From Streptomyces cellulosae (lineage in GTDB: Bacteria; Actinomycetota; Actinomycetes; Streptomycetales; Streptomycetaceae), in assembly GCA_014655195.1 (NCBI GenBank), contig BNBH01000011.1, forward strand, positions 124,001 to 188,000: a stretch of 64,000 nt of DNA, read 5' to 3'. Below are positions 34,351-42,435 of this stretch, in pieces; positions within the stretch are counted from its first letter, which is position 1; each line of letters opens with the position of its first letter. Made by a program: the position numbers and the translations under genes. Below the pieces are notes generated by a model, which saw nothing but the letters and a program-made list of their open reading frames with translations, was not told where the DNA came from and did no database searches.

Positions 34351-35732
34351 CCGCCGACGCGGACACGGATCTCGCGGACACGGACCTGGTGACCCGGCTG
34401 ACCGGCCTGGTCGACGCGCTGCGCGGGCACGGGCTGCGGATCGGCACCGGGGAGACCGTGGACGCGGCGCGCGCGGTGGAGGCGCTGGGCCTCGCCGACC
34501 GGGAACTGCTCCGGGAGGGCCTGGCGGCGACCCTGCTGCACGGCGCCGGCGGACGGCCGGTGTTCGACGCGGTCTTCGACCTGTACTTCCCGCGCGGGGT
34601 GGGGGTGCCGGACGGCGTCGGCGGCGAGGCCGACCGGGAGGCGCTGCGCGCCCGGCTGGCGGAGGCGCTCGCCGCGAACGACAGCGCGGCGCTGGCCCGG
34701 CTGGCGGTGGAGGCGGTCGACGGCTTCGGCGGGTACGGGGATTCGCCCGGCTCGGACGGCTGGTCGTCGTACCGGACGCTGGACCGGCTGCGGCCGCAGA
34801 CACTGCTGGCGCGTGTGCGGGACGAGGTGCGAGGGCGGGACGGCGCCGGGAGCTTCGCCGACCGGCTCCTCGAGGACGAGATCCGGCGCCGTATCGAGGA
34901 GTTCCGGCGGCTGGTCACCGCGGAGGCACGCCGCCGGGCCGCGGAGCGCCGGGGCCGCGACGAGATCGCCCGCCGAGCGCTCGCCCCGACGGCCGACCGG
35001 GTCGACTTCCTGCTGGCCGGCAAGGACCGGCTGGCGGAGCTGCGGCGGACGGTCCAGCCGCTCGCCCGCAAGCTGGCGACCCGGCTCGCGGCACGCCGCC
35101 GCAGGGCCGCGCGCGGCGCCATCGACCTGCGCAGGACGCTGCGCGGCTCGCTGTCGACGGGCGGGGTGCCGGTGAAGCCCGTCCTGCGGAGGCGCCGGCC
35201 CGCCCGGCCCGAACTGGTGCTGCTGTGCGACGTGTCGGGCTCGGTCGCCGGGTTCTCCGACTTCACGATGCTGCTGGTGCAGGCGCTGCACGACCAGTTC
35301 TCCAAGGTGCGGGTGTTCGCCTTCGTCAACCGTGTCGACGAGGTGACCGGCCTGCTGGTGCACGGGGCCGCCGACCCGGAGGGCCTGAACGCCCGCATCC
35401 GCGCGGAGGCCCGGCTCACCGCGTGGCACGACAGCAGCGACTACGGCGCCGCGCTGGGCGAGTTCACCGACCGGTACGCCGACGCCGTCGGCCCGCGCAC
35501 CACGGTGTTCGTCCTGGGCGACGCCCGCACCAACATGGCCGACCCCAACCTCCCCGCCCTCCAGGACCTCACCCGCCGCGCCCGCCGCGTCCACTGGCTC
35601 AACCCCGAACCCCGCACCCTCTGGGGCACGGGCGACTCCGCCGCCCCGGCGTACGCGGAACTGGTGGACATGCGGGAGTGCAGGAACGCACGGCAACTGG
35701 ACGCGCTGGTGGGGAGGTTGCTGCCGGTGTGA
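34347..35732 (+). CDS. vWA domain protein (CoxE-like) partnered with MoxR
   Basis: Predicted 461-residue protein of the CoxE/vWA family. The first ~280 residues are charged and helical; the vWA domain follows, with its metal-binding MIDAS start DVSGS at residues 295-299. MoxR/vWA pairs act together on a client complex. GTG 34347 overlaps the MoxR stop as GTGA, so the two proteins are co-translated. Its 3' end stops 12 bases before the broken DUF6624 gene's probable end on the other strand. Confidence 0.85.
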   Translation: MTADADTDLADTDLVTRLTGLVDALRGHGLRIGTGETVDAARAVEALGLADRELLREGLAATLLHGAGGRPVFDAVFDLYFPRGVGVPDGVGGEADREALRARLAEALAANDSAALARLAVEAVDGFGGYGDSPGSDGWSSYRTLDRLRPQTLLARVRDEVRGRDGAGSFADRLLEDEIRRRIEEFRRLVTAEARRRAAERRGRDEIARRALAPTADRVDFLLAGKDRLAELRRTVQPLARKLATRLAARRRRAARGAIDLRRTLRGSLSTGGVPVKPVLRRRRPARPELVLLCDVSGSVAGFSDFTMLLVQALHDQFSKVRVFAFVNRVDEVTGLLVHGAADPEGLNARIRAEARLTAWHDSSDYGAALGEFTDRYADAVGPRTTVFVLGDARTNMADPNLPALQDLTRRARRVHWLNPEPRTLWGTGDSAAPAYAELVDMRECRNARQLDALVGRLLPV

Positions 35733-35744
35733 GGGGGAGGGTCC

Positions 35745-36267
35745 TCAGGCCGGGGGCTTGTCGGGCCGGGGCGTACCTGGCCACACAGTCGGCGAAGGGC
35801 TCGATGCCGACCTCGGCGCGGAGGGCGTCCACGCGCCCGGGGTCCTCGATGGGCCAGGGCACCGGTGAGCCGTCCTTCACCCCGGCGATCTGCGTGCCGC
35901 AGAGCTGCTTGCGACCCTCGTTGACGAGGGTGCGGTCGCGGAGGAAGGCAAGGTCCCGCGGGCTTGCGAGGCCCGCCTCGACGGCCTGTTCCAGCAGGCG
36001 CGGGGCGCGGCGCCGGACGTCGAGCCGGCGGTCGGCGTGCTGGGCGATGGGCCACGCGGCGCGCGCGGCCTCCTCCCCCGCCAGCTCCGCCATGGGCCGG
36101 CCGTACTCGTCCATATTCTCGCCGAGCCGGTCGCCGTGGGGTGCGGTGAGGCGGCGCCGGGCCTACTGCTCGGCGGGGTCGTCGCTGTACCCCGTGGCGG
36201 CGGCACGGTGGTCCGCCGCCGCCATGTCCTCGAGTTCCGCCGTGAGCGCGGCAAGGTCCTGTGTCAC
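35745..36267 (-). pseudogene. DUF6624 protein gene with internal amber stop
   Basis: A GTG at 36267, with a GGGGAG ribosome site, opens a frame of 34 residues (TQDLAALTAELEDMAAADHR) ending PAEQ and then TAG at 36163-36165. The same frame continues at once as ARRRLTAPHGDRLGE and then a clear DUF6624 body (AELAGEEAARAAW, LDVRRRAPRLLEQAVEAGLASP, KQLCGTQI). The stop therefore interrupts one gene. Near the end the frame runs on antisense into the vWA gene to 35599, while a one-base shift gives a tidy TGA at 35745, so a second lesion is possible. DUF6624 has no known function. A sequencing error cannot be excluded. Confidence 0.65.
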
Positions 36268-36403
36268 TCCCCACTCCCCTGTGCACGGGCCGTCTTGGTC
36301 ACCGGCAACTGTAGGGCGCATACGGGACGTAATGATCATTCCGTGGAACGGTGACGCAGGGCCGCGCGGGCGGCGACCGGATCCACCGCTGCGGCTCTCG
36401 GTT

Positions 36404-37708
36404 TCACGCCGCCGTCGGTGTCCAGCGTTGGGCTGCGGTCCTGTTGCAGTCCCAGATCTGGAGCTGCGTGCCGTCCGCCGTGGAGCTGCCCGGGTCGTCG
36501 AGGCAGCGGCCCGACTGGGGGTTGATCAGGGACGAGTCGGGGCCGGGCATCCAGCGTTGGGCGCCGGTGCCGTTGCACTGCCAGAGCTGGACCTTGGTGC
36601 CGTTGGCGGTTCCGCCGCCGCTGACGTCGAGGCAGCGGCCGAGCGCGCGCAGGGTGCCGCCCTCGCCCGGGACGTACGTCCAGCGCTGGGCGGGCGTGCC
36701 GTTGCAGGTGTAGAGCTGGACGGGTGTCCCGTCGGCGGTGGCGGCGGCGCGGACGTCGACGCACTTGCCGGGGATGCCGGAGCGGAAGGCGGCCGTCTGC
36801 GACACCCCGCCGGTCGCCAGGGCCGCGTGCACGAGGTCGGCCGCCGCGCGCATGCCCGCCTCGTTGGGGTGGTAGGTGGACCGGCCCTGCGCCGGACGGT
36901 ACGACTCCACCCACGGGCTCGCCGAGCACGCGTCGTGACCGCGGCTCGCGCCCGCCAGGTCGACCAGGGTGGCGCCCGTCGCGGCGGCGGCGTCGGCGGT
37001 GGCGGCGGCCAGGCGGGCGGCGATGCTCCGTTCGTACGCGGCCTGTTCGCCGGTCAGGGGTGCGACCGCGCATGTGCCGGAGTCCGGCAGCAGGGTGAAG
37101 TAGGTGACGAGGTACACGCGGGCCTGGGGCGCCACGGCGTGGACCGAGCGCACGATGTCCCCGATGCGGCCCGGGAGTTCGGGGAAGGTCCGCTCGATCG
37201 AGTCGCGGTCGACGGTCGGGCAGCCGGAGCCGCCGCTCGCCTGGCAGGAGTAGGCGTTGACGCTGCCGAGGTAGTTGACGTCGTTGCCGCCGACGGTGAC
37301 CGTGACGAGCCGGGTGTCGGGGGTCACGGCCTGGATCTGCGGCGGACGCGTGCCCTGGTAGTCCCTCAGCACGTGCCTGGTCGTCGCGCCGCTGCACGAC
37401 ACGTCCGTCAGGTCCGCGCCGATCTCGCGGGCCACGAGGCTGGGGTAGTTGACGGCGGACCGGGCACAGGCGTCCGCGCCGTCGCTCGACTGGAGGGGCG
37501 GGATGCCAGGGCCGGCGGCGAACGAACTGCCCAGCGCCACATAGCCAGTTCCGGCGTCGGCGGCCACGGCGGGCGCCTGCGCGGAGACCGGCTGAGCGGC
37601 GGTCACGGCTGGGGCGGCGACCACCGCGGCCCACGCCGCCGCCAGGGCGGACACGGCTCGCGCCCACGTCCGGATCGATAAACGGTTGGTGGCGCGCGAA
37701 CCCGGCAT
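36404..37708 (-). CDS. secreted SGNH/GDSL hydrolase with C-terminal ricin-type lectin domain
   Basis: Predicted 434-residue secreted protein. A signal peptide covers about residues 1-38 (basic start, then ALAAAWAAVVAAPAVTAA). The SGNH hydrolase domain has the nucleophile segment YVALGSSFAAG with Ser61, the oxyanion GGND motif, and a late YHPNEAG His. The last ~125 residues form a ricin B beta-trefoil with three QxW repeats ending AQRW. It likely removes ester groups from a polysaccharide or lipid while the lectin holds the substrate. ATG 37708 has GGAGG six bases before it; the ATG at 37714 touches that site. A 10-bp palindrome is 33 bases upstream. Confidence 0.88.
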   Translation of the reverse strand: MPGSRATNRLSIRTWARAVSALAAAWAAVVAAPAVTAAQPVSAQAPAVAADAGTGYVALGSSFAAGPGIPPLQSSDGADACARSAVNYPSLVAREIGADLTDVSCSGATTRHVLRDYQGTRPPQIQAVTPDTRLVTVTVGGNDVNYLGSVNAYSCQASGGSGCPTVDRDSIERTFPELPGRIGDIVRSVHAVAPQARVYLVTYFTLLPDSGTCAVAPLTGEQAAYERSIAARLAAATADAAAATGATLVDLAGASRGHDACSASPWVESYRPAQGRSTYHPNEAGMRAAADLVHAALATGGVSQTAAFRSGIPGKCVDVRAAATADGTPVQLYTCNGTPAQRWTYVPGEGGTLRALGRCLDVSGGGTANGTKVQLWQCNGTGAQRWMPGPDSSLINPQSGRCLDDPGSSTADGTQLQIWDCNRTAAQRWTPTAA

Positions 37709-37740
37709 CGGCATCCTCCACGAGAGCACGTGAGAGTGAC

Positions 37741-37750
37741 ACAACGTTGT
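37741..37750. promoter_or_regulatory. ACAACGTTGT palindrome upstream of the SGNH hydrolase
   Basis: A perfect 10-bp palindrome with the central CG typical of LacI-family operators, 33 to 42 bases before the hydrolase start. A regulator for it is not adjacent. It may instead be part of a promoter; its size alone is modest evidence. Confidence 0.35.
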
Positions 37751-37821
37751 AAACGGACCCTAGCGGCGACCTCGGGCCGCGCCAAGACCGTCGACGCCTC
37801 ATGTCGGGAGAGGATCGGCGC

Positions 37822-38226
37822 ATGGCCGATTCCTCAGCGGAGATCAACGCCCTCGTCGTCGACGCGACCGACCCCGAGCGGCTCGCCGCGTTCTGGTCGG
37901 AGGTGCTCGACAGGCCGATCGTGGGCCGCACGGGCCCCTACGTCTGGCTGCGCCGGGAGAACGGCCTGGTACTGGGCTTCCAGCGCGCAGGCACTTCCAA
38001 GTCCGGCAAGAACCGGATGCACGTCGACATCGCCTCCCCCGACCCCGCCGCCGCGCAGCGCCGGATCGAAGGGCTCGGCGGCAGGCGTCTGGAGGGGTAC
38101 GAGGACGGAGGCTTCCTGGTGATGGCGGACCCCGAGGGGAACGAGTTCTGCGTCATCCCCACGGGGCCCGTCGACCTCGACGACGAGGGACGCGCGCACT
38201 ACCTGGACCGGCCGCCCGGCCGGTGA
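37822..38226 (+). CDS. VOC family (glyoxalase-like) protein
   Basis: Predicted 134-residue vicinal oxygen chelate fold protein with paired beta-alpha-beta repeats. Typical pieces are INALVVDATDPERLAAFWSEVLD at the N-terminus and FLVMADPEGNEFCVI at the end. It is close to the Glyoxalase_6 type, which is of unknown reaction. ATG 37822 follows GGGAGAGGATCGGCGC; the ATG at 37801 lacks a site. It ends 10 bases from the facing cupin gene. Confidence 0.8.
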   Translation: MADSSAEINALVVDATDPERLAAFWSEVLDRPIVGRTGPYVWLRRENGLVLGFQRAGTSKSGKNRMHVDIASPDPAAAQRRIEGLGGRRLEGYEDGGFLVMADPEGNEFCVIPTGPVDLDDEGRAHYLDRPPGR

Positions 38227-38236
38227 CGGAAGGCGC

Positions 38237-38596
38237 CTAGTCCGCCTTCGCGTAGTCCTTCGCCATGGCGCCCGCGAAGTCGTGGACCACGACCTGTTCG
38301 TCGCCGACGACCCACGCGTCGTGGCCCGGCGGGCACACGAAGACGTCGCCCGGGCCGACCTCGCTCTCCGCGCCGTCGTCCATGCGGATGTGCATACGGC
38401 CCTGGAGCACGTAGCCGTTGTGGTGGATGCCGCACGACTCCGTGCCGGCGATCGGGCCGACCGACTCGGACCAGCGCCATCCCGGCTCGAACGTGGCGAC
38501 CGCGAAGTCGAGCCCCGTCAGATGGACGGCTTCGAGGTGGCCCCTCGGGAAGTCGCGCCGCTCGTCGGGCTTGTCCAGCGTCTTCACCTCGAGCAT
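38237..38596 (-). CDS. cupin domain-containing protein
   Basis: Predicted 119-residue single-domain cupin, a small beta-barrel. Metal-ligand positions fall around GIHHNGYVLQGRMHIRMDDG and GPGDVFVCPPGHDAWVVGDE. Cupins of this size may act as enzymes, regulators or sugar sensors; there is no clue which. ATG 38596 lies just after GGGAGCAGGGGCA. Threonine dehydratase lies upstream on the same strand, 108 bases away. Confidence 0.82.
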   Translation of the reverse strand: MLEVKTLDKPDERRDFPRGHLEAVHLTGLDFAVATFEPGWRWSESVGPIAGTESCGIHHNGYVLQGRMHIRMDDGAESEVGPGDVFVCPPGHDAWVVGDEQVVVHDFAGAMAKDYAKAD

Positions 38597-38704
38597 TGCC
38601 CCTGCTCCCTTCCGGTGAACGGCCCGGTACGGCGAGGGCCGGGCCTACCCCCTCATCGTCCGCCCGTCCACCCGGGGCCGCCATCTGGGTGAGGGGCCAC
38701 CGGC

Positions 38705-39682
38705 TCAGTCGGCGGGGGCGCAGAGGCGGGCGAAGCGTTCCGTGTCGACGTTGCCGCCGGAGAGGATCAGGCCGACGCGGGGCGGGAGCGGGCCGGCGCG
38801 GCCGGTGAGGAGGGCGGCCAGCGGGGTGGCCCCGCTCGGTTCGAGGACGATCTTCAGCCGGGTGAAGGCGAACCGCATCGCCTCCTTGACCGCCTCGTCG
38901 TCGACCAGCACGACGTCGTCCAGCAGGCGGCGGTTCACGGCGAAGGTCAGCTCGCCGGGCGTGGGGACGGCCTGCCCGTCGGCGATGGTGCGGGGCACGG
39001 GCACGGTGACGCGCCGGCCCGCCTCCAGGGAGCGCCGGGTGTCGTCCCCGTCCTCCGGCTCGACGCCGATCACCCGGGTCGCCGGGCGCAGGCCCTTCAC
39101 GGCGGTGGCGCTCCCGGCGATCAGTCCCCCGCCGCCGACCGGCGCGACCAGCGCGTCCAACTCGCCCGTTTCTTCGACCAGTTCGAGCGCTGCGGTGCCC
39201 TGGCCCGCGATCACGTGGGGGTGGTCGTAGGGCGGTACGAGAGTCAGGCCCCGCTCGGCGGCGAGGGACTCGGCGATGGCCGCGCGGTCGCCGGTGTAGC
39301 GGTCGTAGGAGACGACCGTCGCGCCGTACCCCTCGGTGGCCGCGCGCTTGGACGGCGGGGCGTCCTCCGGCATGACGACGACCGCCGTGGTGCCCAGTTC
39401 GCGGGCGGCGAGGGCGACGGCCTGGGCGTGGTTGCCGGAGGAGTAGGCGACCACGCCCCGCGACAGCTGCTCCGGGGTGAGCCGGGAGACGGTGTTGTAG
39501 GCGCCGCGGAACTTGAAGGCGCCGACCCGCTGGAAGTTCTCGCACTTGAGGTGGACCTCGGCGCCGACGAGCGCGTCCAGGGTGCGGGAGCGCAGCACGG
39601 GCGTGCGGTGGGCGACGCCGCGCAGGCGTGCGGCGGCGGAGCGGACGTCGTCCAGGGTGATCGGCGGGGTGGTGGTCGTCAC
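38705..39682 (-). CDS. threonine/serine dehydratase (PLP-dependent)
   Basis: Predicted 325-residue fold-type II PLP enzyme. The Schiff-base lysine lies in FKFRGAYNTVSRL (about residue 53), the phosphate-binding loop is SSGNHAQAVA, and GGGGLIAG is present. It deaminates threonine or serine to 2-oxobutyrate or pyruvate. The regulatory ACT domain of biosynthetic IlvA is absent, so it is the catabolic, short type. ATG 39682 follows GGAGGGACCGCG. Confidence 0.87.
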   Translation of the reverse strand: MTTTTPPITLDDVRSAAARLRGVAHRTPVLRSRTLDALVGAEVHLKCENFQRVGAFKFRGAYNTVSRLTPEQLSRGVVAYSSGNHAQAVALAARELGTTAVVVMPEDAPPSKRAATEGYGATVVSYDRYTGDRAAIAESLAAERGLTLVPPYDHPHVIAGQGTAALELVEETGELDALVAPVGGGGLIAGSATAVKGLRPATRVIGVEPEDGDDTRRSLEAGRRVTVPVPRTIADGQAVPTPGELTFAVNRRLLDDVVLVDDEAVKEAMRFAFTRLKIVLEPSGATPLAALLTGRAGPLPPRVGLILSGGNVDTERFARLCAPAD

Positions 39683-39816
39683 GCGGTCCCTCCGGAGGCA
39701 GTCGGTGCGGTCAGCCTACGCATCCTGCACCGGCCGCGCCGCTGGTCACAGGGGTGCGGAGAGGAAGGGAATAGCGGGGCGTCCGGGCCGGTTGTGGGGC
39801 GCGAAGGAGGTGCCGG

Positions 39817-40164
39817 GTGAACACGACGTACTACGACCACGGAACGCACGCCGAGCGCTGGGAGCGCGCGGGGATGTTCTTCGACGCCAAGGACTACTAC
39901 TCCGCCGCGCGGGTCCTGGGCAGCCTGGTCGAGGAGGTGCCGGAGCAGACCGGGCCGCGCCTGCTGCTCGCCCGCGCCTACTACCACTCGGCCCAGCTGC
40001 GCCGCGCGGAGGCCGAGTTGCGGACCATCCTGGACCGCGACCCGGTGGAGCACTACGCCCGTCTGATGCTCGGCCGCACCCTGCAGCGGCAGGGACGGCA
40101 CGACGAGGCGCAGCCGCACATGCGGCTCGCGGCCGCGCTGGCCGGCGACTTCGACGAGATCTGA
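39817..40164 (+). CDS. small tetratricopeptide repeat protein
   Basis: Predicted 115-residue cytosolic protein made of about three tetratricopeptide repeats, each a helix pair (DAKDYYSAARVLGSLVEEVP, YHSAQLRRAEAELRTILDRDP, RLMLGRTLQRQGRHDEAQPHM). Such repeats bind peptides; no partner is evident. GTG 39817 follows GGAGGTGCCGG. It is alone between facing genes and followed by a strong hairpin. Confidence 0.8.
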   Translation: MNTTYYDHGTHAERWERAGMFFDAKDYYSAARVLGSLVEEVPEQTGPRLLLARAYYHSAQLRRAEAELRTILDRDPVEHYARLMLGRTLQRQGRHDEAQPHMRLAAALAGDFDEI

Positions 40165-40180
40165 GCGCGCACGCGAGACC

Positions 40181-40211
40181 GGTGCCCGGTTCCCCCGGGG
40201 AGCCGGGCACC
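40181..40211. terminator. 15-bp hairpin between convergent genes
   Basis: GGTGCCCGGTTCCCC pairs with GGGGAGCCGGGCACC with one G-T pair and a one-base centre. It lies between the TPR stop at 40164 and the PepSY stop at 40219, so it should work as a bidirectional terminator. Confidence 0.75.
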
Positions 40212-40218
40212 GCGCGTG

Positions 40219-41619
40219 TCAGCGGGGCGCGGGACCGTACGTCCGGCGGCCGCGCCGGTGGGCGATCTCGCCGAGCACGACATCGAGGGCGAGGAAGACC
40301 GCCAGCGGGATGCCGAGCAGCGGGAGGAAGTACCCCAGGACGGCGATCAGCGCGAGCAGCGGCACGAGCAGCTGCGGCGGCACGTGCTGCCACGCTCCCC
40401 GGGGGACCGGCCGGCCGAAGGCGGAGCCGCGGCCCCGCTGCCACCACAGGCGGTAGCCCCACAGGATCAGCAGGATCAGGGTGAGTGCGAGCAGCATCAG
40501 GGCGACCTGGTTGACCAGGCCGAACAGGGTGCCGGTGTGCAGGTCGATGCCCCACCGGGTGAGCTTGGCGAGGACCGGGTAGTCCTCGAAGCGCACCACG
40601 TCGGTGACCTGTCCGGTGCCCGGGTCGACGGCCACCGCGTCCTGCTTCACCGGCCAGCTCCGCTGGATCTGCCGCACCACGTACGCGGACGTCGCGTCGG
40701 CGGGCGGCACGATCTCCACCGGGTTGCCCAGGCCCTCGGCGCGCGCCGCCGCGAGCACCCGGTCCAGGCCGACGCCGTGCGCCGCGTCGCCGCCCGCTCC
40801 CCCGGCCGTTCCGTGCCCCGCGTGCTCACCGGCCGTGGCGGACACCGCCGGGGTCTCCTGACCGAGGGCGGTACGCAGGTCGCCGATGTGGCCGCCGGCG
40901 TAAGCGGACCAGGTCAGGCCCGTCGCGGAGAGGAACACGAAGCCGAGCGCGGCCCACGCGCCCACCCCGCCGTGCAGGCCGAGGGTGCGGCGGCGTCCAG
41001 TGGCTCCCCGGAGCTTGCGCTGCGCACGTCGGCGCGTGAACCACAGCACGAGCCCGCCACAGGCGGTCACCCACAGCCAGCTCGCCGCCAACTCGCTGTA
41101 AAGCCTCCCGGGTTCGCCGAGGCGCAGGTCGCGGTGGAACTCGTCGATCCAGGTGCGCAGCGGCAACGCGCCGGTGGATCCGTACTGTTCGAGCTCGCCG
41201 CGGACCCGCGCGGTGTACGGGTCGACGAACACGGCGAGCGTGTGGCCGGGGTCGACGCCCGGGACGCCGGAGAGCAGCACCCTGGTGGTCGCGCCGGGCT
41301 CCGGTGAGGGGCGTACGGCGGCGATCTCGCCGTCGGGACGGGCGGCGCGGGCGGCGGCGATCTGCTCGGAGAGGGGCAGTTCGCGGTCCCCGACAGGGAC
41401 GGTCAGCTCGTCCGCGTAGAGGATCTTCTCGGCCTGGAAGGAGGCGGCGTACAGCAGGCCGGTGAGGGCGGCGACCAGGAGGAACGGCGCCACCAGGACG
41501 CCCGCGTAGAAGTGCAGGCGCAGCACGAGCGGGCGGAGGGTGGACACGGCGTTTCTGCCCGGCGCGGGGGCGGGGGGTGAGGGGGCGTCGTCGGTGGCGG
41601 GCGTGGGGGTGGTGGTCAT
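40219..41619 (-). CDS. PepSY-associated membrane protein (possible iron reductase)
   Basis: Predicted 466-residue membrane protein of the PepSY_TM family with an N-terminal membrane helix (VLRLHFYAGVLVAPFLLVAALTG), an outer loop carrying two PepSY-like regions (about 62-200 and 275-360), and further helices (WLWVTACGGLVLWFT, LGFVFLSATGLTWSAYAGG, ALMLLALTLILLILWGYRLWW). Relatives are linked to iron-siderophore reduction and heme-type chemistry in membranes. ATG 41619 is used; a start at 41721 would add a weak tail. It is divergent from the deformylase gene. Confidence 0.82.
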   Translation of the reverse strand: MTTTPTPATDDAPSPPAPAPGRNAVSTLRPLVLRLHFYAGVLVAPFLLVAALTGLLYAASFQAEKILYADELTVPVGDRELPLSEQIAAARAARPDGEIAAVRPSPEPGATTRVLLSGVPGVDPGHTLAVFVDPYTARVRGELEQYGSTGALPLRTWIDEFHRDLRLGEPGRLYSELAASWLWVTACGGLVLWFTRRRAQRKLRGATGRRRTLGLHGGVGAWAALGFVFLSATGLTWSAYAGGHIGDLRTALGQETPAVSATAGEHAGHGTAGGAGGDAAHGVGLDRVLAAARAEGLGNPVEIVPPADATSAYVVRQIQRSWPVKQDAVAVDPGTGQVTDVVRFEDYPVLAKLTRWGIDLHTGTLFGLVNQVALMLLALTLILLILWGYRLWWQRGRGSAFGRPVPRGAWQHVPPQLLVPLLALIAVLGYFLPLLGIPLAVFLALDVVLGEIAHRRGRRTYGPAPR

Positions 41620-41704
41620 CGGCGGTGTTCTCCCGGAGGACGGGTTCGACGGGTGCTGCCGGTGCAGGGGTCGGGGCGGGAGGCCGTCGAGTTCCCGGGA
41701 GGGG

Positions 41705-41724
41705 TGTGTGAGCTGAGGCACACA
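41705..41724. promoter_or_regulatory. TGTGTG/CACACA inverted repeat between PepSY and deformylase genes
   Basis: TGTGTG (41705-41710) and CACACA (41719-41724) are perfect 6-bp arms with an 8-base spacer. It lies 28 bases before the deformylase start and about 86 before the PepSY start. A possible operator for either gene, or a chance repeat. Confidence 0.3.
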
Positions 41725-41751
41725 AGATGAAGGTCATGCGATGCTGGCGTG

Positions 41752-42396
41752 ATGGAGACTCCGAGCGATCGCGTGCCGTTGGCCGAGCGGGTCGAGCAAC
41801 TTCTCGCCGAGGAGGGGCCGTTGCCCATCGTCGCCGCCGGGCATCCGGTGCTGCGCCGCCCCACCGTGCCGTACGACGGACAGCTGGACGACGCGCTGCT
41901 GACGCGGTTCGTGCAGGCGCTGCGCCTCACCATGCGCACGGCGCCCGGTGTGGGTCTCGCCGCGCCGCAGGTGGGGGTGGGGCTGCGGATCGCGGTGATC
42001 GAGGACCCGGCGCCGGTGCCGGAGGAGGTGCGCATCGCGCGCGGACGGGAGCCGCAGCCGTTCCGGGTGCTGGTGAACCCGGCGTACGAGGCCGTCGGCA
42101 CGGAGCGGGCCGCGTTCTTCGAAGGGTGTCTGAGCGTGCCCGGCTACCAGGCGGTGGTGGCGCGGCACGCGGCGGTGCGGCTGACCGGGCAGGACGAGCA
42201 CGGGCGGAAGCTGGACGAGGAGTTCACCGGCTGGCCCGCCCGGATCGTGCAGCACGAGACGGACCATCTGGACGGCACGCTGTACCTGGACCGGGCCGAG
42301 CTGCGCTCGCTGTCCTGCAACGCGGCGGCAGCCCGGTACTGGGGGCAGCCGACGGCCGAGGAGGCGGCGGGGGCGCTGGGCTTCGACCTGCCGTAG
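41752..42396 (+). CDS. def: peptide deformylase
   Basis: Predicted 214-residue metalloenzyme removing the formyl group from the N-terminal methionine of new proteins. The three motifs are intact: GVGLAAPQVG at about residues 67-76, EGCLSVPG at 124-131 with the metal-binding Cys126, and QHETDHLDG at 167-175 with metal-binding His residues. Streptomyces often carry several deformylases; this one may be an extra copy. ATG 41752 is used though the GTG one codon earlier also fits. It is divergent from the PepSY gene. Confidence 0.93.
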   Translation: METPSDRVPLAERVEQLLAEEGPLPIVAAGHPVLRRPTVPYDGQLDDALLTRFVQALRLTMRTAPGVGLAAPQVGVGLRIAVIEDPAPVPEEVRIARGREPQPFRVLVNPAYEAVGTERAAFFEGCLSVPGYQAVVARHAAVRLTGQDEHGRKLDEEFTGWPARIVQHETDHLDGTLYLDRAELRSLSCNAAAARYWGQPTAEEAAGALGFDLP

Positions 42397-42435
42397 CCGT
42401 GCCCGCCCGGCCTGAATCTCCGGTCGTCGCGCCGG

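Noticed and set aside
41705..41724. TGTGTG/CACACA repeat as a definite operator
   Set aside because: Six-base arms can occur by chance, and no cognate regulator is adjacent; kept only as a low-confidence site.
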